64,000 nt of DNA from Magicicada septendecula (taxonomy: Eukaryota > Arthropoda > Insecta > Hemiptera > Cicadidae): positions 434,663,080 through 434,727,079 of the forward strand of contig CM068373.1 in the NCBI GenBank assembly GCA_034769895.1. Reading direction: 5' to 3'. The translations under genes were made by a program, and so were the position numbers. Position 1 is the first letter of the stretch. Each line of letters opens with the position of its first letter. The notes under the pieces were generated by a model. That model ran no database searches, had not been told where the DNA came from, and was given only the letters and a program-made list of their open reading frames with translations. Shown here one piece after another: positions 22,990 through 34,899 of the stretch.

Positions 22990-25170
22990 GACTTTATTTT
23001 TGTTACCTGGCAACAAAATTATTTTATTTTCAACAATTACCATTGTTTCAAAAAGTTTAAATAAATTTTCAAGTACTTTACTCTTGTTAAAACGTAAAAG
23101 GTTGCAGGTAAACTACCCCTTCCCCTTAACCGATCTTCACCAAAATCTAAAGGCCTTGAGACCTCTACAATTCAGGGATGTATGCAAAAAATTATTTGAT
23201 TCTGTTTGAATTTGCGGGAGTTATCGTTTGCCATAGAAAAAAAAAACGTTGCAGGTAAACTACCCCTTCCCCTCAACCGATCTTCACCAAAAACAATAGG
23301 TCTTGAGTACTCTACAAATCAGGGCTGTATGCAGAAAATTATTTGATTCTGTTTGAACTTGCGGCTGTTATCGTTTGCCATAGAAAATACCCTTGTTAAA
23401 AAAACGTTGTAGGTAAACTACCCCTTTCCCTTAACCGATCTTCACCAAAAACAATAGGTCTTGAGAACTCTACAATTTAGGGCTGTATGCAAACAATCTT
23501 TTGATTCTGTTTGAATTTGCAGCTGTTATCGTTTGCCATAGGAAATACCCTTGTTAAAACATAAAATGTTACAGGTAAACTACCCCTTTCCCTTAACCGA
23601 TCTTCACCAAAAACAATAGGTCTTGAGAACTCTACAATTCAGAGCTGTATGCGAAAAATTATTTGATTCTGTTTGAATTTGCGGCTGTTATCGTTTGCCA
23701 AAAAAAAAAAAATTTCCCTTGATAAAAAAAACCGTTGCAGGTAAACTACCCCTTTCCCTCAAACGATCTTCACCAAAAACAATAGGTCGCGAGTACTCTA
23801 CAAATCAGGGCTGTATGCAAAAAATTATTTGATTCTGTTTGAATTTGCGGCAGTTATCGTTTGCCATAGAAAAAAAATCTACAGACACTTTTCGGAAAAC
23901 GACTTTTTTTCATGTTTTGAGTGTAGTAGAATCAGAATCTGCAATAATCTCGAACACGATTTTTTTTGCCATCACCATACTTCCATTCCTTAAGGAATAT
24001 GGAAGTAAAAATTATAATTTTATTGCCTGGCAACAAAATAATTTTATTTTTAACAATTACCATTGTTTAAAAATTTTAAATAAATTTTCAAGTACTTTAC
24101 TCTTGTTAAAACGTAAAAGATTGCAGGTAAACTACCCCTTCCCCTTAACCGATCTTCACCAAAATCGAAAGTCATTGAGATCTCTACAATTCAGGGACGT
24201 ATGCAAAAAATTATTTGATTCTGTTTCAATTTGCGGCTGTTATCGTTTGCCATAGAAAATACGCTTGATAAAAAAACGTTGCAGGTAAACTACCCCTTCC
24301 CCTCAAACGATCTTCACCAAAAACAATAGGTCTTGAGTACTCTACAAATCAGGGCTGTATGCAAAACATTATTTGATTCTGTTTGAATTTACGGCTGTTA
24401 TCGTTTGCCATAGAAAATACCCTTGTTAAAAAAACGTTGCAGGTAAACAACCCCTTTCCCTCAACCGATCTTCACCAAAAACAATAGGTCTTGAGAACTC
24501 TACAATTTAGGGCTGTATGCAAATAATCGTTTGATTCTGTTTGAATTTGCGGCTGTTATCGTTTGCCATAGGAAATACCCTTGTTAAAACATAAAACGTT
24601 ACAGGTAAACTACCCCTTTCCCTTAACCGATCTTCACCAAAAACAATAGGTCTTGAGAACTCTACAATTCAGGGCTGTATGCGAAACATTATTTGATTCT
24701 GTTTGAATTTGCGGCTGTTATCGTTTGCCAAAAAAAAAATTTCCATTGATAAAAAAAAACCGTTGCAGATAAACTACCCCTTTCCCTCAACCGATCTTCA
24801 CCAAAAACAATAGGTCTTGAGTACTCTACAAATCAGGGCTGTATGCAAAAAATTATTTGATTCTGTTTGAATTTGCGGCAGTTATCGTTTGCCATAGAAA
24901 AAAAATCTATAGACAGACAGACACACACACAGACACTTTTCGGAAAACGACTTTTTTTAATGTTTTGAGTGTAGTAGAATCAGAATCTGCAATAATCTCG
25001 AACACGATTTTTTTTGCCATCACCATACTTCCATTCCTTAAGGAATATGGAAGTAAAATGACTTTTTTTCATGTTTTGAGTGTAGTACAATCAAAATCTG
25101 CAATAATCTCGAACATGATTTTTTTTGCCATCACCATACTTCCATTTCTTTAAGGAACATGGAAGTAAAA
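22990..25170 (+). repeat. Last two family R arrays and duplicated terminal tail
   Basis: Two five-unit arrays (first units near 23105 and 24125), each followed by a 3' tail ending ATGGAAGTAAA (about 24005 and 25055). After the second, the last 115 bases of the tail are repeated once more at 25056-25170 with several differences, then unrelated sequence begins. Confidence 0.8.
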
Positions 25171-26235
25171 TCAGTCTCTATGCTTTTTGTTCACACCTCG
25201 TTGGTTTGTTGTGTACTTACCAGGACGTGGCAATCATACTGTGTACACCGGATGTCAACTCCGCATCTCACACTATTCGGCAGTAATTAATTTTTATTTT
25301 TATGAAACACCGTATGGGGGGGGGGTAGACCAAGAATTATATATAGACTAAGAAGTGTATAAACATTCAGGTACTAATTATTTAATAATAAACATTTTCA
25401 AGTGTCATCCTTTCAGTGTTTTAAGTATACTATTTAACCGATTGAGCAAAATGAACACAATAGTATATGAAATGACACCTTTAATTCACTAGAATTTTTG
25501 TTAAAATAGGAAATCACTACGTTATCTTAAGAGCAAAAGGTATTGCTCTTGTCAAAAATATCTTGGCCGCCTTTAGTTTTGTCCCAGAAAGATGGAAAAG
25601 TTGTTAGGAAATTTCAGAAAGTTTGGTGTAGTAAATATTTGGCTCTCTGGTTGTAAGATAAAAAAATACACGCAATAATTGTTTGAAGTTTAATGCTGAG
25701 GAACCATGCAGCAAAGTTAGAGTAAGCACTATAAAAATGTTTTAAGCTAAAGCCGCTAAACAAGATGGTAGCAAAAAATTGTAAGCTGTTTCACATGCTA
25801 AGGCTCAAGGACAGATTGAAATGAAGGATTTGTCCATATAAAAGCATAGGTAATTCCTTAACGCTTTAGGTACACTTTTCTCAGGAACCAGTTATTATTT
25901 AGCCATAAAATTTTTCCATCATGTTTCTAATATACTACTATAGATACTGTACTAGAATTATTAATTTTGCTCAGCTATATTGTCTTCTACAACCTAAAGA
26001 ATTTATTTCAGTTTTTGTATTTTCGTTGTAATATTATGTTTTAAAAATTAGTAACATTTTTATTTATTTATATATTTTAATAATTCTAGTACAGACCACA
26101 TATACATAAGTGATGTACAAGAGGTAAAAAAATTAAGAATATAACTGCAATAGTTTCTGATATATATGTACCTTTATTCACAAAAACAGTATTTTCGGAA
26201 AAACACAAAAACGTAAAAAAATTTTTTTTATTCTT
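25171..26235 (+). other. Intron 2, unassigned
   Basis: Single-copy-looking AT-rich sequence with a G-run at about 25317-25326. No coding or repeat signal is recognised. Confidence 0.4.
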
Positions 26236-26239
26236 GTTT

Positions 26240-27000
26240 TAAAATTTACCAGCAGAATACAGCACTTCACTTTCATTTTCATTCTCTTCCCTTCTTCTTT
26301 TCTCATTCCTTCTGTGGGTTCTTGCCTCCTTTGTCATCATTTCTGCTTCTCTTTCTGCCTTTTTCATTTGGAGCTCATCAATTTTTCGTAGCACACGCAC
26401 AGTGTTTTTTCCTGGATCAGGGACAATTCTTTCAAAACGATTGCTCTTGGGGATGCACCTTTGTTGAAGGTTAGTACAGCATCAAACACTCCTAGTTTTA
26501 ATGTTCTTAGTCCCACAAAAACATCTTTTGGAATTCTAGACCATTTTACATGGTTTAGACTTCATTGGGATTTTGTGTCTTTCCGTGCATACATTTCTGC
26601 AGTAATCTTTCATCTGAGAGACCTCTGAAAATTGGTTTTATTGCTTCCATCACAGATTTTGGCAGAGAATGTTTATAAGAGCAAGTAGAGAATGTTTCAT
26701 TTGTAAGTAGTGCTTTATTGTACCCACACCATGTTCCAGCATCTGTAGGGCACAAACCATGCTGGGGCGAGTTATCAGTTGATAGCTTATGAAAATATAT
26801 TGCCCAAATTGCCCTTTTCATTTTTTCACTATCACCAGTATTTCTCCTTATTGCCAACCCATAGTAAGACATATACAGTCAGAAAACAAACCAATTTTGG
26901 CATCTGTTCATTGGATAATTTTCCTTCAGTAATGAGTAGAAACATTTTTGGAACATTCTGTATACACCAAATAGCCAGAATGTGCTAGATAAAATCCTTG
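26240..27000 (-). pseudogene. Mutator-like transposase C-terminal relic
   Basis: On the minus strand, from about 26920 downwards, pieces read LTDAKIG, YYGLAIRRNTGDSEKM, AIWAIYFHKLSTDNSPQH, LCPTDAGTWCGYN, LPKSVMEAIKPIFRGLSDE and GKTQNPNE. After a frameshift comes PKDVFVGLRTLKLG, then a basic, Glu-rich tail. This order (YYGLAIRRN, HKLSTD, CPTGxxSWC, AIKPI, TQNxNE) is that of the Mutator-like transposase-domain proteins scattered through arthropod genomes; the family name is from memory. The 105-codon piece at 26555-26872 is the longest intact part. Terminal repeats were not found. Confidence 0.6.
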
Positions 27001-27159
27001 AGAATACAAAACAATCAATTCCTGAAGTTCACCTGAAGCAGACATACAAAAACATCAGTGTTTGAATGCGGTTCTGTGTGTGTGTTAAAATGTTGTCATT
27101 GGTAAAAGAAATGATTAGAAGAACATTAACTAAGTTTTCATTGACATGGAATGTTTTAG

Positions 27160-27315
27160 ATCTTGGGAGCAAGTTCGCATTTTTATTTTACATCACCTGA
27201 TGCACCAGTTAACAATGATGAAAGTGACGCACCACCTCAACATAAAATTCACAAGCAACATTCTGACACAGCTATTGAATTCAAAAATGTGAAACAACTA
27301 CGACACCAGTTTCAG
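27160..27315 (+). CDS. SKICH-domain protein, exon 3
   Basis: 52-codon open segment between acceptor GTTTTAG|ATC (27159/27160) and donor CAG|GTAGAT (27315/27316), phase 0 at both ends. It begins ILGASSHFYFTSPD, which fits the last strand of SKICH domains (RGASTPFQF) directly after exon 2's YVYVNHSFQ. It then becomes an acidic and His/Gln-rich linker (NNDESDAPPQHK). Both splice sites and the phase match neighbouring exons. The ORF's upstream Met-like start is not needed. The exon 2 frame could instead join 62744 directly (alternative splicing), but the motif fit favours including this exon. Confidence 0.7.
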
Positions 27316-28133
27316 GTAGATTTTAAATGTACTATCAGTATAATAACATTAATTGTGTATGTTTTATTTAAATTTCATAATATAATTCATTTTATAAATG
27401 AATATCTTCAGTGTCTCTTATATATGCCACATTCATTTTGGGCCAATCCAGTGGTCCAGCACTGAGTGTGCCTGACCATTTCAGAAAAATATTTGTGTGT
27501 GTGTGCGTGTGTGTGCATTCCCTTATGTTTTGGTAGTAGTTCAAAACAAATTTTATTTTATTTCTATTGTACCTGATTTACAAATGGTGGCCATTTTGTT
27601 CTATGGGCCACACAATTTTTTCCAATTGCAGACATGCACAGTATTCAAAAATTCTCAGAACTGGGTTCTCGTATGCCTTTCAAATAAACTTCATTGTTTT
27701 CAGTACTCTGACACACAATTTGGAGCCCTGTTTACTGATCTAATATGTTTCTGTACGGGTGACATTTGTATCCAAAGTTGTTGAATAAGAATGAATAAAA
27801 TTCAATTTTCATAGTGTTAATTTCATGGAAGGAAAAGAATGTCAACCTTAATTTTTTTTTAATGTAATTATTTGTAGACAAGTATAGTTAATGTATAGAA
27901 AGTCTCAGTGGTGAGAAAGGTATCCTTTAAAAATTACAGCCTCTTAAAAATTTCTCAAACTAGAGAACAAATTTGAAAATCAAGTAAACATGTTTGTTTT
28001 CCACATAAGGAATCAGTGAGATGAAACAGTAATTCAATCTTTAGGCTTGTTAAACTAAGGTAATTATGTTTCTTCAAATTATACATTGAACTTTTTGTTC
28101 TAAATAGGCATATAATATTATAGAACTTAAAAC
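27316..28133 (+). other. Intron 3, 5' end, unassigned
   Basis: Intronic sequence with a short GT-rich tract at 27494-27516; nothing else recognised. Confidence 0.4.
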
Positions 28134-28135
28134 TA

Positions 28136-30421
28136 CAGTGGAACTTGGTTATTACGGCCTCGGCTGTTACGTCAACTCGGGTGTAGCGTTATTTTGTCAT
28201 AAGTCCGGTAAAACTGATATCTTTGACATTATAAAAATTCCCGGTTTTAACGTCACTAAATATTGTACTACTCTGTTATAGCGTCAATAATTTCTCAGAT
28301 ATTTTACTCTAAATTTCATATAAACATATATATGTGCGCGCGCTACGCCCATGGCTACAGACATACATTGTATGCAAGCGATAAGCACTGTAACAGGACC
28401 GCCGGTGTCTGGTGACTGACATGTCTCCCCACCACTCTCACCGGGTCAGTAGCACTGCGCGTCTCGAGGCTGTTGTTCACGCCACGCTGTTACAGTATTG
28501 TTTACACGTAGCCTCGTCTCTGTTTTTGGTTGTTATTGTTTCTGTATCTGCTCGTACTGTGACAGTTTCTTTTGTGTGTTTTATAACTTAAGTTTCGGTA
28601 GCCACTGTTTATAGAATTTTATATGTAGGTCTGCATTTTTATACAGTAATCATGGCAAGTTCTAGTACAAAAAGAAAAGTTCTGTCTATTCAAGAGAAAG
28701 TATGTGTAATTAGATCATATGAAAACGGACGTAAAATAGCTGATGTATGCCGTGAGTTTGGTTTAGTGAATTCTACTGTAGGTTCAATTTTAAAAAACAA
28801 GGACAAAATTTTAAAAAAATTTGAGGAAGATGGAGAAAAAATTAAAAAAAATTAGGAAATGCGAACATGGTGATGTGGATGCAGCATTATTGAAATGGTT
28901 CAAACAGTGTCAATGTTCAGATATTCCTGTGAGTGGACCAATTCTGAAAGAGAAAGCTACAGAATTCGGAAAATTGTTTGGTACTGATTTTACATGCTCC
29001 AACGGATGGCTAGATCGATTTAAGGCCCGACACTCGATTTCCTTTGCAAAAATTTGTGGTGAGGCAAAATGCGTAGATCTGAACGTTACAAGCGATTGGG
29101 TGCGTAACACTTGGCCAGAAATTAGACGATCATATAAAGATGAAGACATCTTTAATGATGAAGCCGGAATTTTTTATAAATTAACTCCAGATAAGACTTT
29201 CAAATTTAAAAATTAGAAGTGCATTGGTGGGAAGCTCTCTAAACAAAGAGTTACAGTTTTTGTTTGTGCGAACATGACGGGAACAAAAAAAATGAAACTT
29301 TTAGTTATCGGGAAAAGTTTGCATCGTAGATGTTTTAAAAACATCAAAAAACTTCCTGTTACACTGCCAACAAAAAAGCGTGGATGACTTCTAGTATTTT
29401 TGAAGATGAACTAAGAAAGTGGGATAAAGAACTGTCATCGAAAAACAGAAAAATTCTACTTCTAGCTGACAACTGTGCAGCCCATCCAAAGTTAAATTTG
29501 ACAAACATTAATCTGGTCTTCTTACCGGCCAACTGTACGAGTGTCCTGCAACCTATGGACCAAGGCGTCATTAGAAGCCTAAAGTGTCACTACCGCAAGC
29601 AACTTTAAAAAAAAATTATTTTCTGTATGGACACGGCGCAACCTGCCACAATTTCACTCTTAGATGCAATACAATTCCTAGACGACTCTTGGAAGAGTGT
29701 AACACAGAAGACGATAGCAAAATGCTTTAGTAAAGCACTACTCGTACATGAAAATTTACCCGATGATGACGAAGACGACGACTTGCCGCTCTCGGAGTGG
29801 ATTAAGAAATTCGACGTAAATGAATTTGGAAATGAACTTGATTACTGTGCATCAGTGGATGACCAAGTAGAAACATTCCAAGTGTTGAGTGACGCAGAAA
29901 TTATCGCGGAAGTAAAAAACATAGAAGCAGAAGATAGTGTTGAAGAAGATGCTGAGCAAGAGGAGGATGCCGACATCGTTTTTCCGACAGTACAGGAAGC
30001 AATGAGAGCCGCCTGAAAAACTCTTTCACGATTTTACTGCTTTAGAGAGACGTCTGACAACACGTTCAATGCAGCGCAGCATTTCCACAGCACAACAGAA
30101 AGAATTTATTTTTCAGAAAGGAGCATTCAAAAGAAAATTACTGATTACTTTCGACAGTAAGCCTAAATGTAAGTTACATGTACTTTCTTTTTGATCTTTT
30201 AAAATATTCTTCATGCTATTTGTATAAATGAAATGCAGTTTGTAAACTTTAGAATAAATATCACGAATAATGTTAATAATGCAAAGCTCTTTTTTTTTTA
30301 TTTCTCCTTCCTTACTAGTGATTAAAAAGGGTCTTTTATAACGACTCTTTTATAACGTCGCTCGGACATAACGTCATTATTTTTTTGGTCCCTTCAATGA
30401 CGTTATAACCAAGTTCCGCTG
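28136..30421 (+). mobile_element. Tigger/pogo-like DNA transposon, 2286 bp
   Basis: Complete element bounded by terminal inverted repeats CAGTGGAACTTGGTTATTAC (left) and GTTATAACCAAGTTCCGCTG (right), each next to TA (28134-28135, 30422-30423), the target duplication of the Tc1/mariner/pogo superfamily. Further inverted motifs such as CATAACGTC lie inside the ends. The transposase gene fills 28652-30016 but is broken in several places, so the copy cannot be active. It sits in intron 3, same strand as the SKICH gene. Confidence 0.9.
28652..30016 (+). pseudogene. Tigger-type transposase, frameshifted
   Basis: The N-terminal pipsqueak/CENP-B helix-turn-helix starts at ATG 28652 (KRKVLSIQEKVCVIRSYENG, DVCREFGL). 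A frameshift in an A-run near 28840 leads to the second CENP-B DNA-binding domain (SGPILKEKATEFGK, FTCSNGWLDRFKARH). The DDE/D domain shows its three acidic positions: FNDEAGIFYK, LLLADNCAAHP and LQPMDQGVI. A TAG at 29214, a shift near 29375 and another in an A-run near 29610 break the frame before an acidic C-terminal tail ending at 30016. This matches the TIGD-type layout. Breaks at homopolymers could be old decay or sequencing error, but several coexist. Confidence 0.88.
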
Positions 30422-30423
30422 TA

Positions 30424-31335
30424 TTTTGATTCAAAGTTAGGCCTAAATATCATAACAAAGTGATTCGAAGTGACAAAAAAAAATGTTCATGTTGTGTTTT
30501 ACTATCACCCTGGCCCAAGAACTTTGTTTCAGAAAAAAAACACAAGAAAAGGACCAAATCTAGGTTCCATGAAAAGTGTTTTAATAAAATTGATTCCCTT
30601 GGAAAAACTACTGAAACTGGACACTCATTTTAACACCAAAACTTTCTGTGGAAATAACACAGCTGCTAAATGAATATTAAGCCATTGTGAGTATACAATC
30701 TACGGTTGTCAGTATATTAAATAATGATTTAATAGTAAAATAGTTAGGGAAACTTTATTTCCTATTCAACTGATTGCTGTTTCAGACCATGACGTATTTC
30801 AAATCAGGATACCACATTTATTACAATATTTACAAGTAACTTGAATCTAAAATGGTTTTAAGTTCTAAAATATTATATGCCAATCTAGAACAAAGGGCTT
30901 AATGTATATTTTGAAAAAGAAAAACATAGTTATCTTGATTTAACAAGCCTAAATGATTGAATTACTGCTTTCCCTCACTGATTCTCTATGTGGAAAACAA
31001 CCATACTTGTTTTCAAAACTTTCTCTCTGAACTGAGAAATTTTTAAAAGATACCTTACTCACCATTGAGAATTTCTGTAAATTAATAACTATATGTCTAT
31101 ACAAATAATTATATAAAAAAATGAAGGCTGACATTATTTTCCTTCCTTGAGAAATTATACTATGAAAATTGCATTTTATTCAATCTTATTCAACAACGGA
31201 TAAAAATACACCCATACAGAAACATATTAGATCAGTAAAGAGAGCTCCAAATATGTCAGATACTGTAAACAATGAAGTTTATTTGAAAGGCTTAGGAGAA
31301 CCCAGTCCTGAGAAATTTAGAATACCGTAAATGTT
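30424..31335 (+). other. Intron 3, unassigned
   Basis: No recognised gene. A 67-codon open stretch at 30470-30673 contains a basic patch but has no motif I know and starts inside an A-run. Confidence 0.4.
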
Positions 31336-31339
31336 TGCA

Positions 31340-31616
31340 AATGGGAACAGTGAGTGTGCGCCATAGAACAAAAAAGTAAGACTTTCGACAAAACCGAAAC
31401 GTCGAAGCATGATAATGTTTTTAATATTTACTATATAATACAAATATTTACTATATAACAAATATATTTACTATATAACAAACATTATCATGTTAAAATG
31501 ACAGAGACTGGAGATTTCTAGACTGTGGGGAATCGAAAGTGTGGAAGCGTTACATTTTTTGATGACATTACATTTTTGTGGAATGACCCCCAGCCTAAAA
31601 AAAATCTCTCCCCCCC

Positions 31617-31650
<34 letters not shown>

Positions 31651-31815
31651 GAATGCGTAAAGAATTTCGACAAAACCAAAACATCGAAGCATGATAATGT
31701 TTTGTAAACAAAAGATTTCTAGACTGTGGGGAATCGAAAGTGTGGAAGCGTTACATTTTTCGATGACGATTTTGTAGAATGGCCCCCAGCATAAAAACAT
31801 TATCATGTTAAAGTG
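31340..31815. repeat. Small repeat cluster with inverted ATTATCATG arms
   Basis: A segment with CTAGACTGTGGGGAATCGAA and GTGTGGAAGCGTTACATTTTT occurs twice in direct orientation (31517-31600 and 31718-31800). CATGATAATGTTTT at 31407-31420 and 31690-31703 is inverted relative to AAACATTATCATG at 31482 and 31796. A (CA)n run lies at 31619-31648. A GACAAAACCGAAACGTCGAA box near 31388 and a variant near 31669 recall the GAAAC boxes of the foldback families. It is probably a nested MITE-like insertion. Confidence 0.55.
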
Positions 31816-33300
31816 GCCGCCATTTGTAAACCGGGTGTACTAGAAATAAAATAAAATATGTTTTGAACTTCCAAAACAAGGGAATGGATACACAAAAAAA
31901 TCATTATTTTTCTGAAATGTTCAGGCAACCAATTAATTATTTTCCCAGAGGGCCACTTGGAATGAATTGTCCCTTTTGTATTTCAGGCTGACAAAATTAG
32001 GAATGTTTCTTTACTTAGTTCCCTATTTTAATGAACTTTTTTAAAAGAGTATCTATAAAAATTAGTTGTTTCTATACTGCCTGCAGTAAAATAATACTCT
32101 TTTATATACTGTACATAATGTCTGAAATTTAATCACTTGTGATACAAAAATGATGAAAGATTATCAAATTTAAAACAGTTGTGTTGATGCTTTATTGTCA
32201 TATGCCAGAGTTTAATGTCATATTAAGGATAATTGTGAAATGAAACTTTTGCCCTGTAAATAGTTTGTTTTATAATTATACAGCTGTCATAAAAATGACA
32301 GTCAATTTTGTCCACACAAATATTTTTAAATTGTGTCTAGTTAACTGACCAAACCTTGCTAAACTTCTTGTCATGTGTTCAGTTTACAATTGCCACTATA
32401 AGAATAAAAGAAATTAGAATTAGGCACACATTAATACATGTTACAAATGTAAGTGTAATGTAAATGTAATGGAATCTAAACAAAAAAGAAAGTAAATAAT
32501 TAAATTACAGGCAGAAGTAAGTGGAATAAGTAAGAGAAATGTTTCATCCTTTAGTTGTGGTCGATTTCTCTGTTAATAATTAATTGTCAAAATATTAAAA
32601 AAGCCAGTCAGCTAAAAAGTTTGTAAAAAATTATGTATAACGATTTTGCATCTACTCTGAATTTGTTTGGCATTGGTGTTTTTGTGTGTATTGCTGTTGA
32701 TGTTTAAAATATATTGCTGCTGATGTGCGTATAACTTACATCACTTTAAAGGTTGTAAATTTAAAGTGTACATATTTACTTTTGTTGGTGCTGAAATTGT
32801 TAGCTCAGTGCCAGCTTCTGTTTGGATAAAGTATTTTTTTGATATAGCAGTTACACACACTATTTTTGTAGATAAGAAATTAAAGTATTTCCATCATGAA
32901 TAGTCAGTATAATTTAAACTGTAAACTGCAGACAAGTTTTCTATGTTAAGTTAATAGTAACTTTCCAAACGCGTATTGGCAACATTTTGCATCTATCCTA
33001 GTCTCACAAAAATTAGTGACATGGATAGTGCTATGCATTGCCCCATTGTCATGTATACACAACTATAGCTTCAGTTATAATTAACTATCATCTGGGAAGT
33101 GCTAAGGTTATTAACCATATTTGCCCTGTACAATCTTTTCAGCCATCTTTTTTTTTTTAGAAATTAAACGCTAATTTCTGTAGTCTAGTTTTCAGTAGAC
33201 TACCTGTGCTTTAGCTAAAAAGTATTGTCAAAAGTGTAATAGAAAAAAATGCATAGTAAAACAGTGTATTTAAGTGATACAGTAGACGGGTTAATAACAT
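31816..33300 (+). other. Intron 3, unassigned
   Basis: AT-rich sequence without recognised coding, repeat or RNA features. Confidence 0.4.
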
Positions 33301-33356
33301 TTTATCACATTGTCACATTTTAGGAATGATGTAGTTTTTGTCATCCCTCTTTTATT

Positions 33357-33817
33357 GTGTGTAGAAATGATTTTGTTAGGAAGTGGAGAAGAGAGTTACA
33401 TATTGCGCACATGATAAATATAACATTAATGAATAATGCAGACACTATTTTGAACATTTTGTTATATCCAGATGACCAAATCGAGAAAAGGCCATTTATA
33501 CAAAGAGGCAGAGGCAGCACAACTTTAAGGGCCAGTGGGGCCCCAGCCCACCAAAAATCTGACCGTAGTAAATATAGGTATCTTTTACATTTTAACTTTA
33601 CACTGTGAGTGCGGGTATGTCTATATATTTTTTCTTTAGATTTGTTTATTGCATAGTTGTATATTTGTATGTACTTTCGTTTTTGCAAACCAGCACGAAA
33701 CTGTTGATGGTGCAACAGTGTCAAGATCAAGTGATTTACCACCCACATGCATTGGGCCAACTACATTGTGTTACTGAAGATTGTTACCGCTCTGTCCATA
33801 ACATCATTCAATGTTAA
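33357..33817 (+). CDS. Possible unknown two-exon reading frame
   Basis: An open stretch to about 33574 (KWRRELHIAHM, IQRGRGSTTLRASGAP) ends at a possible donor TATAG|GTATCT. After 117 bases an acceptor AACCAG|CAC at 33692 restores the frame (TKLLMVQQCQDQ, YHPHALGQLHCVTEDC) to TAA at 33815. Composition looks more protein-like than neighbouring ORFs. I recognise no family. The start is unknown and it is not phase-compatible with SKICH exon 3 at the obvious acceptors. It could be an unrelated nested gene, a transposon piece or chance. Confidence 0.25.
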
Positions 33818-34069
33818 CCTGTGTACATATTGCATATTATGTTTTGTTTATTATATTTTACGTGTTGATAACAAGTGCGCTCTAATTTATTTATTTATTA
33901 CTACAAATTAATTGTTTGTTTGTGAATTAAAAGACCTTTGCTTAAGCATAGTGATTTACAAATATATGCACGTGTCAGCTCCTTACTGCCCTCTAACACT
34001 GTGCATCTGACCAAAATTCTTATACCACTTTTTGTCTCTTATATACATATTGCAAACATTTTAAAAATT

Positions 34070-34326
34070 TTTACTTCCATGTTCCGTAAGGAAATGTAGT
34101 ATGGTGATAGCAAAAAAAAGTTATGTTCGAGATAAGGGCTGATTCTGATGTAAAAACTACCTTCAAAACATGAAAAGTCATTTTCTGAAAAGTGTCTGTA
34201 TGTAGAATTTTTTTATGGCGAACGATAACTGTAGCAAATTCATACATAATCAAATAATTTTTTGGCATATGTTCCCGAGTTGTAGGGAACGCAAGGCCTA
34301 TTGATTTTGGTGAAGACTGGTTAAGA
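34070..34326 (-). mobile_element. Family R copy, 3' half (left part of split copy)
   Basis: Minus-strand 3' terminus of family R: ends in ACTTCCATGTTCCGTAAGG at 34074 onward, with the tail and one partial array unit up to GGTTAAGA at 34326. There the LTR element 34327-58559 begins. The other half resumes at 58560 with AAGGGGTAGTTTACC, exactly the continuation seen in intact copies. The copy was therefore a single insertion before the LTR element split it. Confidence 0.8.
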
Positions 34327-34899
34327 TGTGACTTTACAAAAGGGGTAGAATCATTTTAATATTATGCAATAGTACGATCTATGTAACCCATAGTAAAATA
34401 CGACTTTAGAGCTCTGAATGTTATGAATCAGCCAGTGTGACGTAGGCATTGCCATCTCAAAATTCAATAACCGAACCTTATAAGGCGAGGGAATTTGTGA
34501 CCCATCTGACGTCACGATAATATCACGAAGGGAAAACATGTGTTTTTCAATAACGAAATGCAGTTCTGACTTTTGAAAACGTCTAGATTCTTCGATGGAC
34601 CCAAATGAGAAGGATAGTGGGGAGCGAAGGGAACCACGTGACCAGTCAGTATAGTATACAATCACCGATCGCCATTCGCCCAGTCTCCGAACAACTCAAC
34701 GCCGTGTAATAGTGTCAGGGGGCCTATGCGGACAAAATTCAGTGTAGGCCTACAAAAAAGTGTGAAAATGAAAACAGTTGTAAATAAATCTCTTCAAGTG
34801 TAAAAGCAATTGGCAAAATTAATTAACAGTTTTGGTGAGTGTTGGAACAAAAGTGAACTGAACAAGTAATGACGCAACAATGGAATAACTTCTACAGAT

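Larger units (their letters stand above)
13594..25170 (+). repeat. Family R higher-order repeat block
   Basis: An 11.6-kb block, all in plus orientation, built from modules of family R. These are 5' modules with the GTATGGAGAACCATAC hairpin (for example near 15494, 15609, 17294, 17752, 19649, 19789, 21015, 21155), tandem arrays of about 160-base units, and 3' tails ending in ATGGAAGTAAA-type hairpins. Arrays start near 14677, 18678, 20045, 21411, 23105 and 24125, and each has five units. Sub-blocks are duplicated at several scales. Short ORFs inside reflect the shared repeat and have no support as genes. Confidence 0.85.

Noticed and set aside
19943-24255. Recurrent ORFs with LQVNYPFPLTDLHQN, looking like a small gene family
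   Set aside because: They are translations of the family R tandem unit. Frames are not kept between units, and stops vary freely.
13594-25170. CRISPR-like array of regularly spaced repeats
   Set aside because: The whole unit of about 160 bases is repeated without unique spacers, the genome is eukaryotic, and no cas genes are present.
30470-30673. 67-codon ORF after the Tigger element
   Set aside because: It starts in an A-run, has low complexity, and has no splice or family support.
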